From Diadema setosum (lineage: Eukaryota > Echinodermata > Echinoidea > Diadematoida > Diadematidae), in the NCBI RefSeq assembly GCF_964275005.1, contig NC_092689.1, positions 11,939,479 through 12,003,478 of the forward strand: DNA of 64,000 bases, written 5' to 3'. Both the position numbers and the translations under genes were made by a program. Below the pieces are notes generated by a model. The model worked only from the letters and a program-made list of their open reading frames with translations, made no database searches and was not told the origin of the DNA. Positions 1 to 11,673 of this stretch are shown here, in pieces. The stretch's first letter is position 1, and every line of letters begins with the position of its first letter.

Positions 1-2396
1 ATATTGGCAATTACTCAACAGTAATAATGAACGCAAAGTAAAGAAAACAGGAAATGTTTCATTAGGGGATTTTGTTAATCATTTTAGTCGTTTAGGCAAT
101 AGCCGAGATGACCAGCCCACAGGCCTGGAAGATAGTACCGGTACTTCAGGAATTGTTGAGGCAGATGGTCCCTTGGATGCCCCAGTCACTTTGGAAGAAG
201 TGGCACTAATGATTAAGAAACTTAAAAATTCAAAAGCTTGTGGAAAAGATTTCATAAGAAATGAATTCCTTAACAATTGTCCCGTAGAGATGCTTCATGT
301 GTTGGTAAAGTTCTTTAATGTGGTACTGGACAGTGGTATTGTTCCAACTGAATGGTGCATAGGGATTATCATTCCTATTTTCAGGAATAAGGGTATAGAC
401 ACAAATCCTGATAATTATAGAGGAATAACTCTTCTCAGTTGTCTAGGAAAACTTTTTACTTCCATTTTGAATTTCGAAACTGCTAATATGTTAGGTGAAG
501 AACAGGCTGGCTTTCGTTCTAATCATTCTATAACTTATAATATTTTGTTTTGAAGACTATAATTGACGTTTATCTGCAAAATAAAAAACGCTTATACCGT
601 GCATTTATTGATTACAAGAAAGCATTTGATCTAATTGATAGATCATCTCTATGGTACAAAATGTTGAAGATGGGACTTAGGGGTAAACTGTTTACTGTCA
701 TTAAGAATATTCATGAAAGTGCTAAATCATGTGTGGCGGTTAGGGGGGAGATGTCAGAGTTTTTTACTTGTAACACTGGTGTACGACAGGGTGAAAACCT
801 TTCCTCGCTTTTATTTGCCATTTATCTGAATGATTTTCAAGAATACATTGGAAATTCATATGGTGGACTTAAATATTTGGAAAGTGAGATTTCTTAGCAC
901 CTGGATTCTGATAATGTCAAAAAAGCTTTAAATCTTTCTTGTTTACTTTATGTAGATGACACAATAATCTTAGCAGAAACTCCGGAGGAGTTGCAAAAAG
1001 CTCTTGATGCTGTAGATAGATATTGTCAGACATGGCGCTTGACTGTAAATGCAAGCAAGACTAAAATTGTTATTTTCTCCCGTGGGAAGGTTAGAAGAAT
1101 TCCTGAATTCGTTTATGCTGGTGATCCACTTGAGGTTGTAGATGACTTTGTGTACCTTGAAGTTAAATTCAATTATAATGGTAGTTTTAAAAAGGCAATT
1201 TCAAAACAAGTCACACAAGCTAGAAAAGCACTTTATAGCATGTTGGTCAAGGCTAAAAAGTTACAGCTCTCTGTGGACACACAGTGCCACCTATTTGATC
1301 ATCTTGTTTTACCTGTTTTACTCTATGGTTGTGAAGTCTGGGGTTATGAGTGCATAGACCAAATTGAAATTTTCCATAGGAAATTCTTATGAAAAATTTT
1401 GCTTGGCAGTGAACAAATGTACTCCTGATTGTATGTTTTATGGTGAAACTGGACGTGGAGTAATTTTGAACCATATTAAATGTCGAATGATTGGATTCTG
1501 GTTGAAATTAGTCAAGGGAAAAGAAACCAAACACTAATGTACAATTTTCAAATTTCTGCTGCATTTACAAGGAGACATGCACTCCCGTCAAAATCACAAT
1601 GGTTATTATCTATCGCAAATAATTTTTTACTATGCAGGGCTAGGGAATGTGTGGTTAGCACAAGGGGGTGGATTTAGTGCTGCATGGATTTCACACACCT
1701 CAAAAGTTAGACTTTTTGATATGTTTATTCAAGAGTGGAGAGCAGCAACATGGTCAAATAGAATCTGTAGAAATTATAGAATGTTTAAGGATGACTTGAT
1801 GTTAGAGAAGTATTTACAGGTCTTGTGTAAGAAAGATTATATTACGTTAAGTAAATTCAGATGTAGATCTAATGGATTACCCGTTAATAAGGGCAGGTTT
1901 GATGCAAGCTTGACAGATGAATTGTATTGTACTATCTGTTCATGCGACGATACAGGGGATGAATTTCATTATATTTTTGTTTGTCCCTTTTTCAACAAAG
2001 AGAGATTATTGTATTTACCAAGTAGCTTGACGGCCAGTAGACCAAGTGCATTACATATGGCCAAATTATTCAATTCAACTAATGCTTGCCATTTGAAAAA
2101 ACTAGCCAAATTTGTCAGAATTATTATGTTTCAGTTCTCTTCAATACCAAAGAAGAAAGACAGTATTTTTGTAGAAAGTAAAGTAGATGTGAATGTTTGT
2201 ACACGTAGTGGTAGAGTAGTTAAACGTCCTTTTCGCCTTGTTTTGTAAACATATTTATTCATATCTGTTATTTTCACATGTACATGTACATTATCACTTA
2301 AATTTTTGTATTCATATATTGTAAATATGTTTGTACTCTCATACCCCGAGAGGGGGTCGATAGAGTCAATAAAATCTTACAAATATAAAATCTTAC
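1..2396 (+). pseudogene. LINE (non-LTR retrotransposon) ORF2 3' part, disrupted
   Basis: Reverse transcriptase and C-terminal region of a non-LTR retrotransposon, cut by the window start. It is open from base 2 to 553 with RT motifs (K-x3-A-C-G-K-D near 230, D-N-Y-R-G-I near 410, E-E-Q-A-G-F-R near 500). It then shifts frame at about 550 and continues with F-I-D-Y-K-K-A-F-D, G-V-R-Q-G and, after an in-frame stop at 895-897, the catalytic Y-V-D-D at about 950. Another frameshift follows near 1390. The last frame (1577-2248) holds a C-x2-C-x8-H-x4-C finger (Y-C-T-I-C-S-C-D-D) typical of LINE C-termini. The 3' end carries 'aataaaatcttac' repeats near 2370-2396. It belongs to the CR1/L2/Jockey-like range by motif; I did not resolve the clade. 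The several frame breaks mean it is dead. Confidence 0.85.
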
Positions 2397-2570
2397 ATGT
2401 CCCTCTCGACCCAGGTGTATAAATGTGTGCCTAGTAATGCTAGGGTAATAATAATAGCAGGGCCCTCTGGTAGATCAGTGGCAACACTGAAGAGGCTACC
2501 CTGGATAAATAAGATATTATTATTATGTTGTTGTTATTATTATTACAGTCCTGGTGGCACATTTACAGAC
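2397..2570 (+). repeat. SINE-like repeat with (ATT)n tail
   Basis: A short dispersed-repeat-like segment containing 'gcagggccctctggtagatc' and 'ccctggataaataagatatt', ending in an (ATT)/(GTT) tract at 2510-2545. This looks like the 3' half of a SINE with a simple tail. The identification is by appearance only. Confidence 0.4.
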
Positions 2571-2828
2571 ATTCTGGTGTAGACACAAGCACAGCACACA
2601 TTCGACAATACAATTGCAGTTTTGAGAGTAAGTTTAACATCCATGCCCTTTTTTTTCAGGAAATGGACTTCTAGCGTGTATCCTAAAATTCCAATTCTGA
2701 TTTGATCAAGTGAATAGTTCCCACGATGAACCTCCAGAATAGCGGGTCATGGAAGAGTTTCCTTTTGCAATCCAAGAAGCCTAGCGTCAAACTTATGTAA
2801 TCCCCTCAAATAGTTATTGTTCTTTTAA

Positions 2829-3184
2829 AGGGGATGGCTAGTAATTGATCAGTGGGAATCAGTGGGAATGCTGGGAGCGATTGTCTTAATCCTTGTGGGA
2901 TTCATTTAAGAGTACATTATATATCTATTGTTATGTGAAAATTATTTGCTTCAGAATGGTCTCATATTCAAGTAATGTGCAGTTTAATGTTTCCAGGTTA
3001 GCGTGCCTGTACAGTGACGGGGCATTAAACCGCACATTACTTGAATATGAGACCGTTCTGAAGCAAATAATTTTTACACAACAATGGATATATAATGTAC
3101 TCTTAAATGAATCCCACAAGAATTGGAACAATCATCCCTCAGCATTCCCACCGATTCCCACTGATCAGTTACTAGCCATCCCCT
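2829..3184. mobile_element. MITE with TTAA target duplication (Kolobok/piggyBac-like)
   Basis: A 356-bp near-palindrome beginning AGGGGATGGCTAGTAA and ending in its inverse, flanked by TTAA at 2825-2828 and 3185-3188. The paralogous site near 20776 has a single uninterrupted TTAA, so the insertion is directly visible. TTAA duplications are known for piggyBac and Kolobok; ends starting AGG favour Kolobok. ORFs on both strands here are palindrome shadows. Confidence 0.8.
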
Positions 3185-4017
3185 TTAAAGGACTTCAGGC
3201 GTTATACTCTGAAAGCATCTGATGAGTAGTCTAAACAAGCTATCTTTATGCAGAAAAATTCGAACTTTTCTTTTTCTTTTTCTTTTCTTTTTTTGGAGGG
3301 GGGGGGTTGTCCATCATGACAGATAATTGGGCAATACTTTTGCCGTTTTGAAGATTAGTTATAGTCAAGTAGGCCTATGCAAAAGCATGAGGTTCACAAC
3401 ATTTCAGCCATGAACACAGAACAGGTTAATTTTGAACATTATAGTGACATGAGAAATGGGTTGGGATATGAAAACATTCTTACACTTTGAATTTTGGACA
3501 TGGTGTATTTGAGACATTCAATGTTCACTTTATTTAAACAAATGACAAATTTCTTTCTTTTGACATGCTTCATAAAAAAGGGTCGGAATATGAAAACATT
3601 CTCATAACATTTTGAAACATTGGACAAGTAGTTGAAGCATTCAGTTTTCACTTTTGTTTTTAATCAAGCAAACAGTAAATTTCTTTCTTATTTTGCTGAA
3701 CTACACATCATGCAATTTTCTCAGCTTGAATCTCAGTGACTTCCTCATGGCTCAGTGATGACAGGTCTTATATTTCTCCCAGCAAACAGCAGAGTGATGT
3801 AGTGTCAATTGATGCAATCATGTGATTTTAAATTATATCAAAATAAAATAGTTTGTCATCAGTGTGACTCTCGTAAGTATTCATCTTCTTTGAGTGCTAT
3901 ATATACATGTGTGCGTCTCTTATACTATCATAAACTAATCCAAAGCTATAAATGAATGTGATTTCATGGTGTACACACACAAAGTTATGTCTATTGTTAA
4001 GTCTTTATCTACATGAT

Positions 4018-4056
4018 CCATTCAACTCGGCTGCGTCTCGTCGAATGGATCATTTC
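4018..4056. repeat. Hairpin GATCCATTC...GAATGGATC
   Basis: A short stem (GATCCATTC / GAATGGATC) around a loop containing 'ctgcgtctcg', retained in the paralogous block near 22134-22172. It is probably part of an old dispersed repeat; no function can be assigned. Confidence 0.4.
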
Positions 4057-4278
4057 ATCTTTCACTGAATGAAATATTCCGTCCATTGCACGAATGAAAG
4101 AACATTATTTGATTTTGTTATAACACCCAAAAACAGATCCTTGTCATTTGATGATTTGTGAATTTAATACAAACAAGAGAGAATGTGTGAGATATGAGAT
4201 CATTTTTCATTTTCATTTTACATACATGTACGCATTATGCCAGGTTCTAGACATGCATGCAAACAGAGCACATTGCTA

Positions 4279-6537
4279 AGGGTGGGATTTCACGGAGCAC
4301 GCGAACAATTTGCGAAGGACGCGAATAGCAAAATCCAGCATTCGTATTTTAGTCTGCAAAAGATCGTCAAACGAACGTGAGGGTTCGGAAGCGTCGTCAA
4401 TTGTTCGCGAATGTCGTTTTTACTTCGGCGAGAATTTCAAAAAAGTTTGAAATTTTTTGCGAACCTTTTCCGCACACTTGGTCGTGATTTGCTCGTGAAT
4501 TGTTCTCGAAAGTGTCTTTAAAACCTCGTCATATGCGCAAGACCTTCGCAAGACACGCGCGATGTTCGCAAAATGTTCGTGAAACCCCAAACAGACTCCG
4601 AAACTTTGTAGAATGTTTCGCGTATCTTACGCAAAATCTGCGAAGTTTTTCCGATCATTTTACGACGTAATCGCAAACCGTGTGTTCGCGTACCTTTTGA
4701 GACATTCTCGTGAACGTTTAGCGCACGTTTGGGGGATGTGTGACCTATACGTTTTCTACAAATAAAAATCGTAACATACATCTAAACATCAAACAATAAT
4801 TAACAACTATAGTAACAAGAGAAATTAAAGACTACCAAAGAGAAATAAATGGTTGATATACAAAAAAAAAAATCGCAGAATACACTTGAAATTAATCTGA
4901 AATATGTACGATTTAATTTGAACTATAAAGATTATGTGCAAAAAAAAAAGATCATATGCTTTACTAGTGGAGATATGGTCCTAGGGGAAAAAAAATGTAG
5001 GCAAGCACAAGATATGGAAATGAGAGAAAAAGAAAGGAGAAATAGAGGAAAGAAAAAAATTCAACTCAAGACAGCTTCCACCTCTCCTTGTGTACATTTT
5101 CTCCCATGATTATTGAAAATTTTTCGTTGTTCGCATTTCCGTCGCGTGTTCTTCGTGTACGTAACATGCTGTACTTTAGCAATGATACACACGACATTCG
5201 CACATACGTCGTGGAAGCTTCGCACAAATTTCGCAAGAATAGTTTTCGGCTTCATCGTCGGAAAAACATTCGGAGAAAAACTTTTCCGAATGTTGGATTT
5301 TGTCATTCGCGCCCTTCGCAAATCGTTCGCGTGCTCCGTGAAATCCCACCCTTGAAGGGTGGGATTTCACGGAGCACTCGAACGATTTGCGAAGCAGGGT
5401 GGGATTTCACGGAGCACGCGAACGATTTGCGAAGGGCGCGAATCCCACCCTTGAAGGGTGGGATTTCACGGAGCACGCGAACGATTTGCGAAGGGCGCGA
5501 ATGACAAAATCCAGCATTCGGAAAAGTTTTTCTCCGAATGTTTTCCGACAATGAAGCCGAAAACTATTCTTGCGCAATTTGTGCGAAGTTTCCGCGACGT
5601 ATGTGCGAATGTCGTGTGTATCATTGCTAAAGTACAGCATGTTACGTACGCGAAGAACACGCGACGGAAATGCAAACAACGAAAAACTTTCAATAATCAT
5701 GGGAGAAAATGTACCCAAGGAGAGGTGGAAGCTGTCTTGAGTTGAATTTTTTTCTTTCCTCTTTTTCTCCTTTCTTTTTTCTCTCATTTTTCTATTGTGT
5801 GCTTGCCTACATTTTTTTCCCTAGAGCGTATCTCCACTAGTAAAGCATATGATCTTTTTTTTTTTTTTTTGCAGTTCCTCCAACACATAATCTCTATACA
5901 TCAAATGAAATTTTACATACTTTAGATTAATTTTAACTGTATTCTGCGATTTTTTTTTGTATATCAAACATTTCTTTCTCTTTGCTAGTCTTTCATTTCT
6001 TTTGTTACTATAGTTGTTCATAATTGTTTGATGTCTAGGTGTATGCTACGATTTTTATTTGTAGAAAACGTATAGGTCATATATCCCCCAAACGTGCGCT
6101 AAACGTTCGCGAGAATGTCTCAAAAGGTACGCGAACAGTTTGCGATTACGTCGTAAAATGATCGGAAAAACTTCGCAGATTTCGCGTAACATACGCGAGA
6201 CATTCTCCAAAGTTTCGGAATCTGTTTGGGGTTTCACGAACATTTTGCGAACATCACGCGTGTCTTGCGAAGGTCTTGCGCATATGACGAGGCTTTAAAG
6301 ACACTTTCGAGAACAATTCACGAGCAAATCATGACCAAGTGTGCGGAAAAGGTTCGCAGAAAATTTCAAACTTTTTTGAAATTCTCGCCGAAGTAAAAAC
6401 GACATTCGCGAACAATTGACGACGCTTCCGAACCCTCACGTTCGTTTGGCGATCTTTTGCAGACCAAAATGCGAATGCTGGATTTTGCCATTCGCGTCCT
6501 TCGCAAATCGTTCGCGTGCTCCGTGAAATCCCACCCT
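4279..6537. mobile_element. 2.26-kb palindromic DNA element, two inverted copies
   Basis: Two about 1.08-kb copies (4279-5352 and 5455-6537) in inverted orientation, each bounded by AGGGTGGGATTTCACGGAGC or its inverse, separated by about 100 bp that itself holds extra copies of the end sequence. The whole is flanked by TA (4277-4278 and 6538-6539), the target duplication expected of Tc/mariner-type or similar transposases. The arms are rich in CGCGAA/TTCGCG words. No transposase frame is visible; ORFs are mirror shadows of each other. It is non-autonomous and could extrude a very large cruciform. Confidence 0.8.
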
Positions 6538-6613
6538 TAGTGATAAAGCGCAGATTATGCGTGGTTTTCCGTGTGCCTCAGTCGTCGCGCACAACCAAGT
6601 GCGTGGTTTGTTA

Positions 6614-7179
6614 AGGGCTTTTTACACTTGTGTTTCTTAACCCCGGACTTTCTCTGACCCAGGACTATCGTTAGTCCCGTACCAATTTTTTCAGCTTTTT
6701 ACACTCGCCAATTAGTCCCGTACTATCTCTTGTCCGGGGCTAAGGAGAAAACTGACCTTTTTACACTCGTCTTTCTTAGCCCCGGACTTTCCAAACCACA
6801 TGAATATTCATAATTACGCTGTGTACTGTACACGTACACGCACGCACCGGCAGCACTTGATTACCTCGTTTCTGATTGGTCAGTGAGGGTCGCACTTCGT
6901 CTCCGTCGCTTAGCCCAGGATTATTTTTTCGTTCTGTTTACACTCACTTGCTTGGCACCGCAATTGCGGTGCTAGCACCGCAATTGCGGTGCTAACCCCT
7001 GCTATTTTGCAGGGCCAGATAGTACCGTACTATCGGTGGGGCTAGCCCACTTTGGCAAAAACGAGTGTAAACAGAAAGTGGGCTAAGGATAGTCCCGTAC
7101 TATCGGTGGGGCTAAGGCCCCCCCTTAGCCCCACCGATAGTCCGGGGCTAAGCAAAAATTTACAAGTGTAAAAAGCCCT
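6614..7179. mobile_element. PIF/Harbinger-like MITE (TTA target duplication)
   Basis: A 566-bp element with inverted ends AGGGCTTTTTACACTTG, flanked by TTA at 6611-6613 and 7180-7182. The 3-bp TWA duplication and GGGCTTTTTACAC-like ends match PIF/Harbinger. The interior repeats 'agtcccgtactatc' and 'ggggctaag' in both orientations and includes a direct pair of 'gcaccgcaattgcggtgcta'. No coding capacity was found. Confidence 0.75.
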
Positions 7180-7269
7180 TTAGTGATTTTTGCGTGACCT
7201 TTCCGTAGTTCTTGCGCAATTCATCGGTGATTTTCATCGCGTAAATCAGCGAAAATTCTCGACGGACAA

Positions 7270-8250
7270 GCACGCACAACCAAATTTCTTGCGTGATTCA
7301 TGCGTTTACGCGTCTTTTGGGCAGTGTGACTGGGCCCTGAGTTCGTACACAGTCTGTGCAATTGTTGAGTATTAGGGAGTATGAAACGAAACCCGCGATA
7401 CAGTTCTAATCCCAATTCTGTTCATGGTGTTCGATGAGGAAGTATCTTCTGTCAAGGAAATACGGGACTATCATTGGTCATACAATTCGTAAGATCTTCT
7501 TACAAATGACTTGAGAATGCCGTGAGCTGCACGCACGACCATTTTGCGACAACATATTTATATAATCGTAAGATGGCCGAAAGTGTGACGTAATGAGAAC
7601 TCAAGGCATTCTTGCAAAAAAAAACCAAAAAAACATACGAACTCTAAGGCCATTGTATAACCGAAAATATGTGATCAATTCGCTTCCCACGAAGGTTTTA
7701 AGTTGTTCTTGCGAATTAAACGGCGTTCATACGAATCTCTACAAACTTCGACGAACTCCCATGAACTCTGTGAAGAGGGAAATTCGTACTAACGCATCGT
7801 TTGTACGAACATTTTGTGACCGAGGCTTAAGCCACTTTTCTTTCGATATTCCCTGTCTTTTGCAGCTCATTCTGTGCGTTATGAGGTTACCTAAGAATGG
7901 TTGACTCTCAGATCATAGTTCTCAAATGTTTATTGTTATTAATCTTCCTTGTCGTTTACGATATCTGGGGGTGTGGTAGCTGATCTTTGCCTTCCGTAGT
8001 GTATTTCGTGATCTCACATTGTATTATTGTGTCCCTGTAACTACGCTATAGTTCAAAGGTTCTACAACTTTTCGAATATCATACCTTGTTTTATATGCAC
8101 TGATCGCTGAGTAACGTAATGGCATCACGAAATGTAACAAACCTATTTAACAGATAGTTCGAAGCAACAAATGGTCTATTAGTTCATTATTTGATAAAAA
8201 TTTAACTTGGCCAAGGTACATATCCGTTCTTTGTAATAACTACACCTATG
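7270..8250. repeat. Segmental-duplication flank, copy in unit A
   Basis: Non-coding sequence matching 35290-35850 (for example 'gacgtaatgagaa', 'gcactgatcgctgagtaacg', 'atcttccttgtcgtttacg'). The match resumes as 'tttgtgacctacag' at about 8257 and about 44915, on the far side of the LINE that interrupts unit B. This places unit A's 5' boundary at or before about 7.3 kb. The ORFs here have no recognisable homology. Confidence 0.7.
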
Positions 8251-8274
8251 AATTTTGTGACCTACAGTATTACA

Positions 8275-8885
8275 AGCTGATTGATTGATTAAAAGGTCTT
8301 TATTAAAAAAAAAAATCTGAGTGGGCAACTAAAAGTCGAATTACACAGATATTCAAAGATTACACATTAAAATAAGCAGAATAATATCACAACCATAAAA
8401 GATACAAAGAAAACAACTCAGTCAAACATACTTGTATCCACAATTAATACGGTTTTAACACTACAAATTACCATATAGATCTCTAGTACAAAAAGGGGGA
8501 AAATAGATGTACATTTTGCATACAGCAAGAGTACAAATCAAATTTCCAGAAAAAAAAAAGAAAGAAGAAAGAAAGAGGAAGAAAACACGTAAACAGATAA
8601 CCCACTCAGAGCCACACAACACACTACGTGAAAGCTAGTTTTCATGTAGACCCCATCGTATTTCTGTTACTTCCTTGCGACACATTTATAGGCCTATCAT
8701 GATAATGACCATGAACATTGGTGTTCAGTATGTTCTGTTTTGTTTTGTTTTTCACTGCAATCAAAAGACATGGTTGTATGCATTTTTTATAGTATTCTAT
8801 ACTTGTTGTATTGCTGTCAAGGATTTTGTTATTTCTTTGAGAAAAATGGAAATAAGAAAATAAATTGAACTAAATTGAACTGGAC
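8275..8885. repeat. LINE/SINE 3'-tail-like fragments
   Basis: The left edge 'tgattgattaaaaggtcttt' looks like the reverse complement of a LINE 3' tail. The right edge ends in 'aaattgaact' repeats after an A-rich tail (8855-8880). These are probably two small retroelement 3' fragments back to back. Unit B has no equivalent, consistent with later insertion in unit A. Confidence 0.35.
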
Positions 8886-9639
8886 TGATCTTGTGTAGTT
8901 AGATATAGACTGCAGAACTGCCTTGAAATGATAGATACTAGACTATGGCGTAATTATACACATAGGAGATTTGTAGCATTTTCACTTGTTTTAGCTCACC
9001 TTGAATTTTAAAATTTTAATAGCCGTATTTGGCTAATGCCATAGCCGTCATGGTTTTTCGTTTGCCGGCAAAATTCACGATTAGTTAGCTTTGAGTGCCT
9101 AAACAACAACAATTTTCTCCAACTCGACCCACCTTTCCTTCGCTGCTAGCGGACACAGTCAGGTTTCAAAATAAATGAAACAACACATTTTCCACATAAT
9201 CACAGAAGCAATTTCTGTTTGATGTTAAAAAACCGAATAAAAAATAAGAATAACTCTTGGAAAGAAAAAAAAAAGTGCACAAAAATGACGATGGAATCTT
9301 AATATGCTTCATTTGAAGTTATATTGCAGTCCTTAACTAAGAAAATCTTCAAATTTAGAAAGGCAGATGTAATTACTGCTTTTGCAAACGTGGAAAATGC
9401 ATGACGCAATGTCCCTTTCCATTTTTTCCTCAGTGAACATGCAATTTATGCCAAAGAGCATTGCTCAAAACTTGACTTTGTGCAAAGAAAAAAAAAGTTG
9501 AAATTGAAATAAAAGAAAGGTCAATTTCTAGGGGGGGGGGGGGGGAGTCAGCGGGATATAGAGAGAGGAGGACATAACTTTCTGAACGAGAAGACTTGTT
9601 GTAAAATGTTATTTTGTAATACATCTATGATGTCTCTTG
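8886..9639. other. Non-coding flank, partly shared with unit B
   Basis: No gene recognised. From about 9440 the sequence matches 45450-45645 ('gccaaagagcattg', the poly-G tract, 'gaacgagaa', 'cttgttgtaaaatgttattt'). Unit B is then interrupted by the 4.0-kb element at 45646-49689, whereas unit A reads straight through 'acatttccgcagg'. There is a 15-base poly-G run at about 9531-9545. Confidence 0.6.
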
Positions 9640-10042
9640 TGTACATTTCCGCAGGAGTCTGAAAAACGGAAATCCCTGTCATCTATTTATATTCACTGAA
9701 AATGCAGTGACGACACGGTCTCTTTGGTGATGATCTTGCCAAGCATATTTTGACACCATTGCTAAATACTGTACCCAAGTACGAATTTCTCATTATGTCT
9801 ACATGTCACATCTGGGGATTCCCCGTATTGCGCGGAGGCCGTGTTTAGGTACGGGACAATAGAAATTTCTATTGCTTGTTCGCGGCTTCTTCATGTACTT
9901 TTGTTTGGAAGCCGCGGAGTGTTTAGTGCGCAGCTTACATTAGCTTGCCACAGACTGATTACAGCCATCATTAGAGAGAAGTTGCTTCATAACACCGCAC
10001 GATTCAGACGGGCAAGTTGTCCCCAACAAATATACAGTGATC
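9640..10042 (+). promoter_or_regulatory. Conserved 5' flank / candidate 5' UTR of gene A
   Basis: About 400 bp immediately upstream of the gene A start codon, well conserved in unit B (49693-50138). Shared segments include 'ctgaaaaacgg', 'aatgcagtgacgaca', 'atttctattgcttgttcg', 'gcagcttacattagcttg' and 'tgtccccaacaaatata'. No TATA box was identified. The last part is probably 5' UTR; the core promoter position is not resolvable by eye. Confidence 0.35.
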
Positions 10043-10103
10043 ATGGACATAATGAAGGAGTTATGGTTGGCGGTCTGCTGTCTTCTTCTTGGGATGAAGT
10101 CAG
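10043..10103 (+). CDS. Gene A exon 1: signal peptide
   Basis: ATG to a CAG|GTGAGT donor, 61 bases, ending in phase 1. It encodes 20 residues with a hydrophobic core. The paralogous exon at 50139-50199 differs by three codons, all amino-acid changing, inside the leader. Confidence 0.8.
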
Positions 10104-10492
10104 GTGAGTGAAATAACCCTGCGCGGTTTCTTCTAGGTCTTACTCTTCCTTCAGAAATGAGAACCTTCGCTCTTTGCGATGACAATACCGTACTACCGGC
10201 CTACCAATTATGTTTGTATTGTGAGAACACGATGGGCTTTGAGCTATATGCCCATGTTATAGACCCTGTCGTTTTCTCGTTTTAGGTAATCTGTTGCAGG
10301 CCTACGAATGCGGATTGTATTTCGGGACGCATTATTGATATGATTTCCCTGATGGATCTCAACTCAGTACCACCACCTGGGCATCTTGCTCATATACGGT
10401 CATATAAGTTATTTCATGATATTTCATGCTATTTTCAGCGCACATCAACATTATAAAGATTTTTTATTATATATATATATATATAGATATAG

Positions 10493-10538
<46 letters not shown>

Positions 10539-10988
10539 TTTTTAAACAAAGTAAACCAGTGGTAACAGTGCCCATTTGCTCATGCAGGTTAAAATGCATG
10601 CATATAAAACACTAAAAGTGAAATGATTCATGATGTATAATATAAAATTGCCAAAGAGCTCTTTTGAGAGCGTCGGGCAATTTACCGGGAACAAAAAGAA
10701 ATAATCAAGATGTCCAATCAGAGATGTAGCAGCTTATGAAGAATTTTAGAAGTATTATATGCAATATTATATTTCCTTTTTTTTTGTTTTGTTTTGTTTT
10801 TTAGTGTGTGTGTGTTTGTTTGTTTGTTGTTGTTTTTTTGCATTTCGATGTTTGAAGAGCTCCCCCAGGCTAAACAACAAGAATCAATGTATGGCAGTAT
10901 GAAAACAGAGTACATAATCTATATCATTGTTAATAATTGTCATAGGTTTTTGAGACGTCAAGTGCACCCGATTGCTTGAGATATCATA

Positions 10989-11053
<65 letters not shown>

Positions 11054-11627
11054 CATGTTCCTTCTATAATAATCGTGATTTGTTACTCCTAAGTGTACTT
11101 TTCATATTGTACGAAATTACGAGTACTTCATTTTTCGCTTTTCTTTTGTTTTGTTTACTTTTCTTCTTTTTTTTTCTTTTCGTTTTTGACCAAAGAACAA
11201 TAATAGTTTTCCCAGAGTTCAAAAACATATTCTTACTTTCTATAACCATCAAGTCAAACCCATTTTAAAGGTTTTTCTGAATTTGTACAACTTATAGTAA
11301 TATTAATAGTCATGATGTATTTCATGATAATGAAATAGGACAATCTCTTAGTAAACACTGCTGTATCATCTGCATAAAATGACAATTTCATTAGAAACTT
11401 CAGTTTTAAGTTAGAAATATCAAGTAACACACACACACACACACACACAAAAGAATTACAGAACCAGTTGAAAAAGTACCCTTGGGTCCCCCAATTTCAA
11501 AAACATATACATACATCGTATATTGCTTGAGAAATACACACTGTATTTATTAGTAAACAGACCAATCAAACCAGGTTATGACGCAGAATCAAGATAACAG
11601 TGGACACCGGCATATATAATATACGAA

Positions 11628-11673
<46 letters not shown>

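Larger units (their letters stand above)
2571..4278. repeat. Segmental-duplication tail block (upstream unit)
   Basis: Non-coding sequence that matches 20521-22450 nearly throughout. Shared landmarks include 'ggaaatggacttctagcgtg', 'gtttccttttgcaatccaa' and a hairpin near 4018-4056. In the second copy this block follows the end of gene A's 3' region, so its presence here suggests that a further gene copy lies upstream of the window. It is interrupted by the TTAA MITE at 2829-3184. No coding potential was recognised. Confidence 0.75.

Noticed and set aside
5088..5787. Several overlapping ORFs of 80-138 residues on both strands
   Set aside because: Mirror translations of the palindromic element; peptides repeat each other and have no domain.
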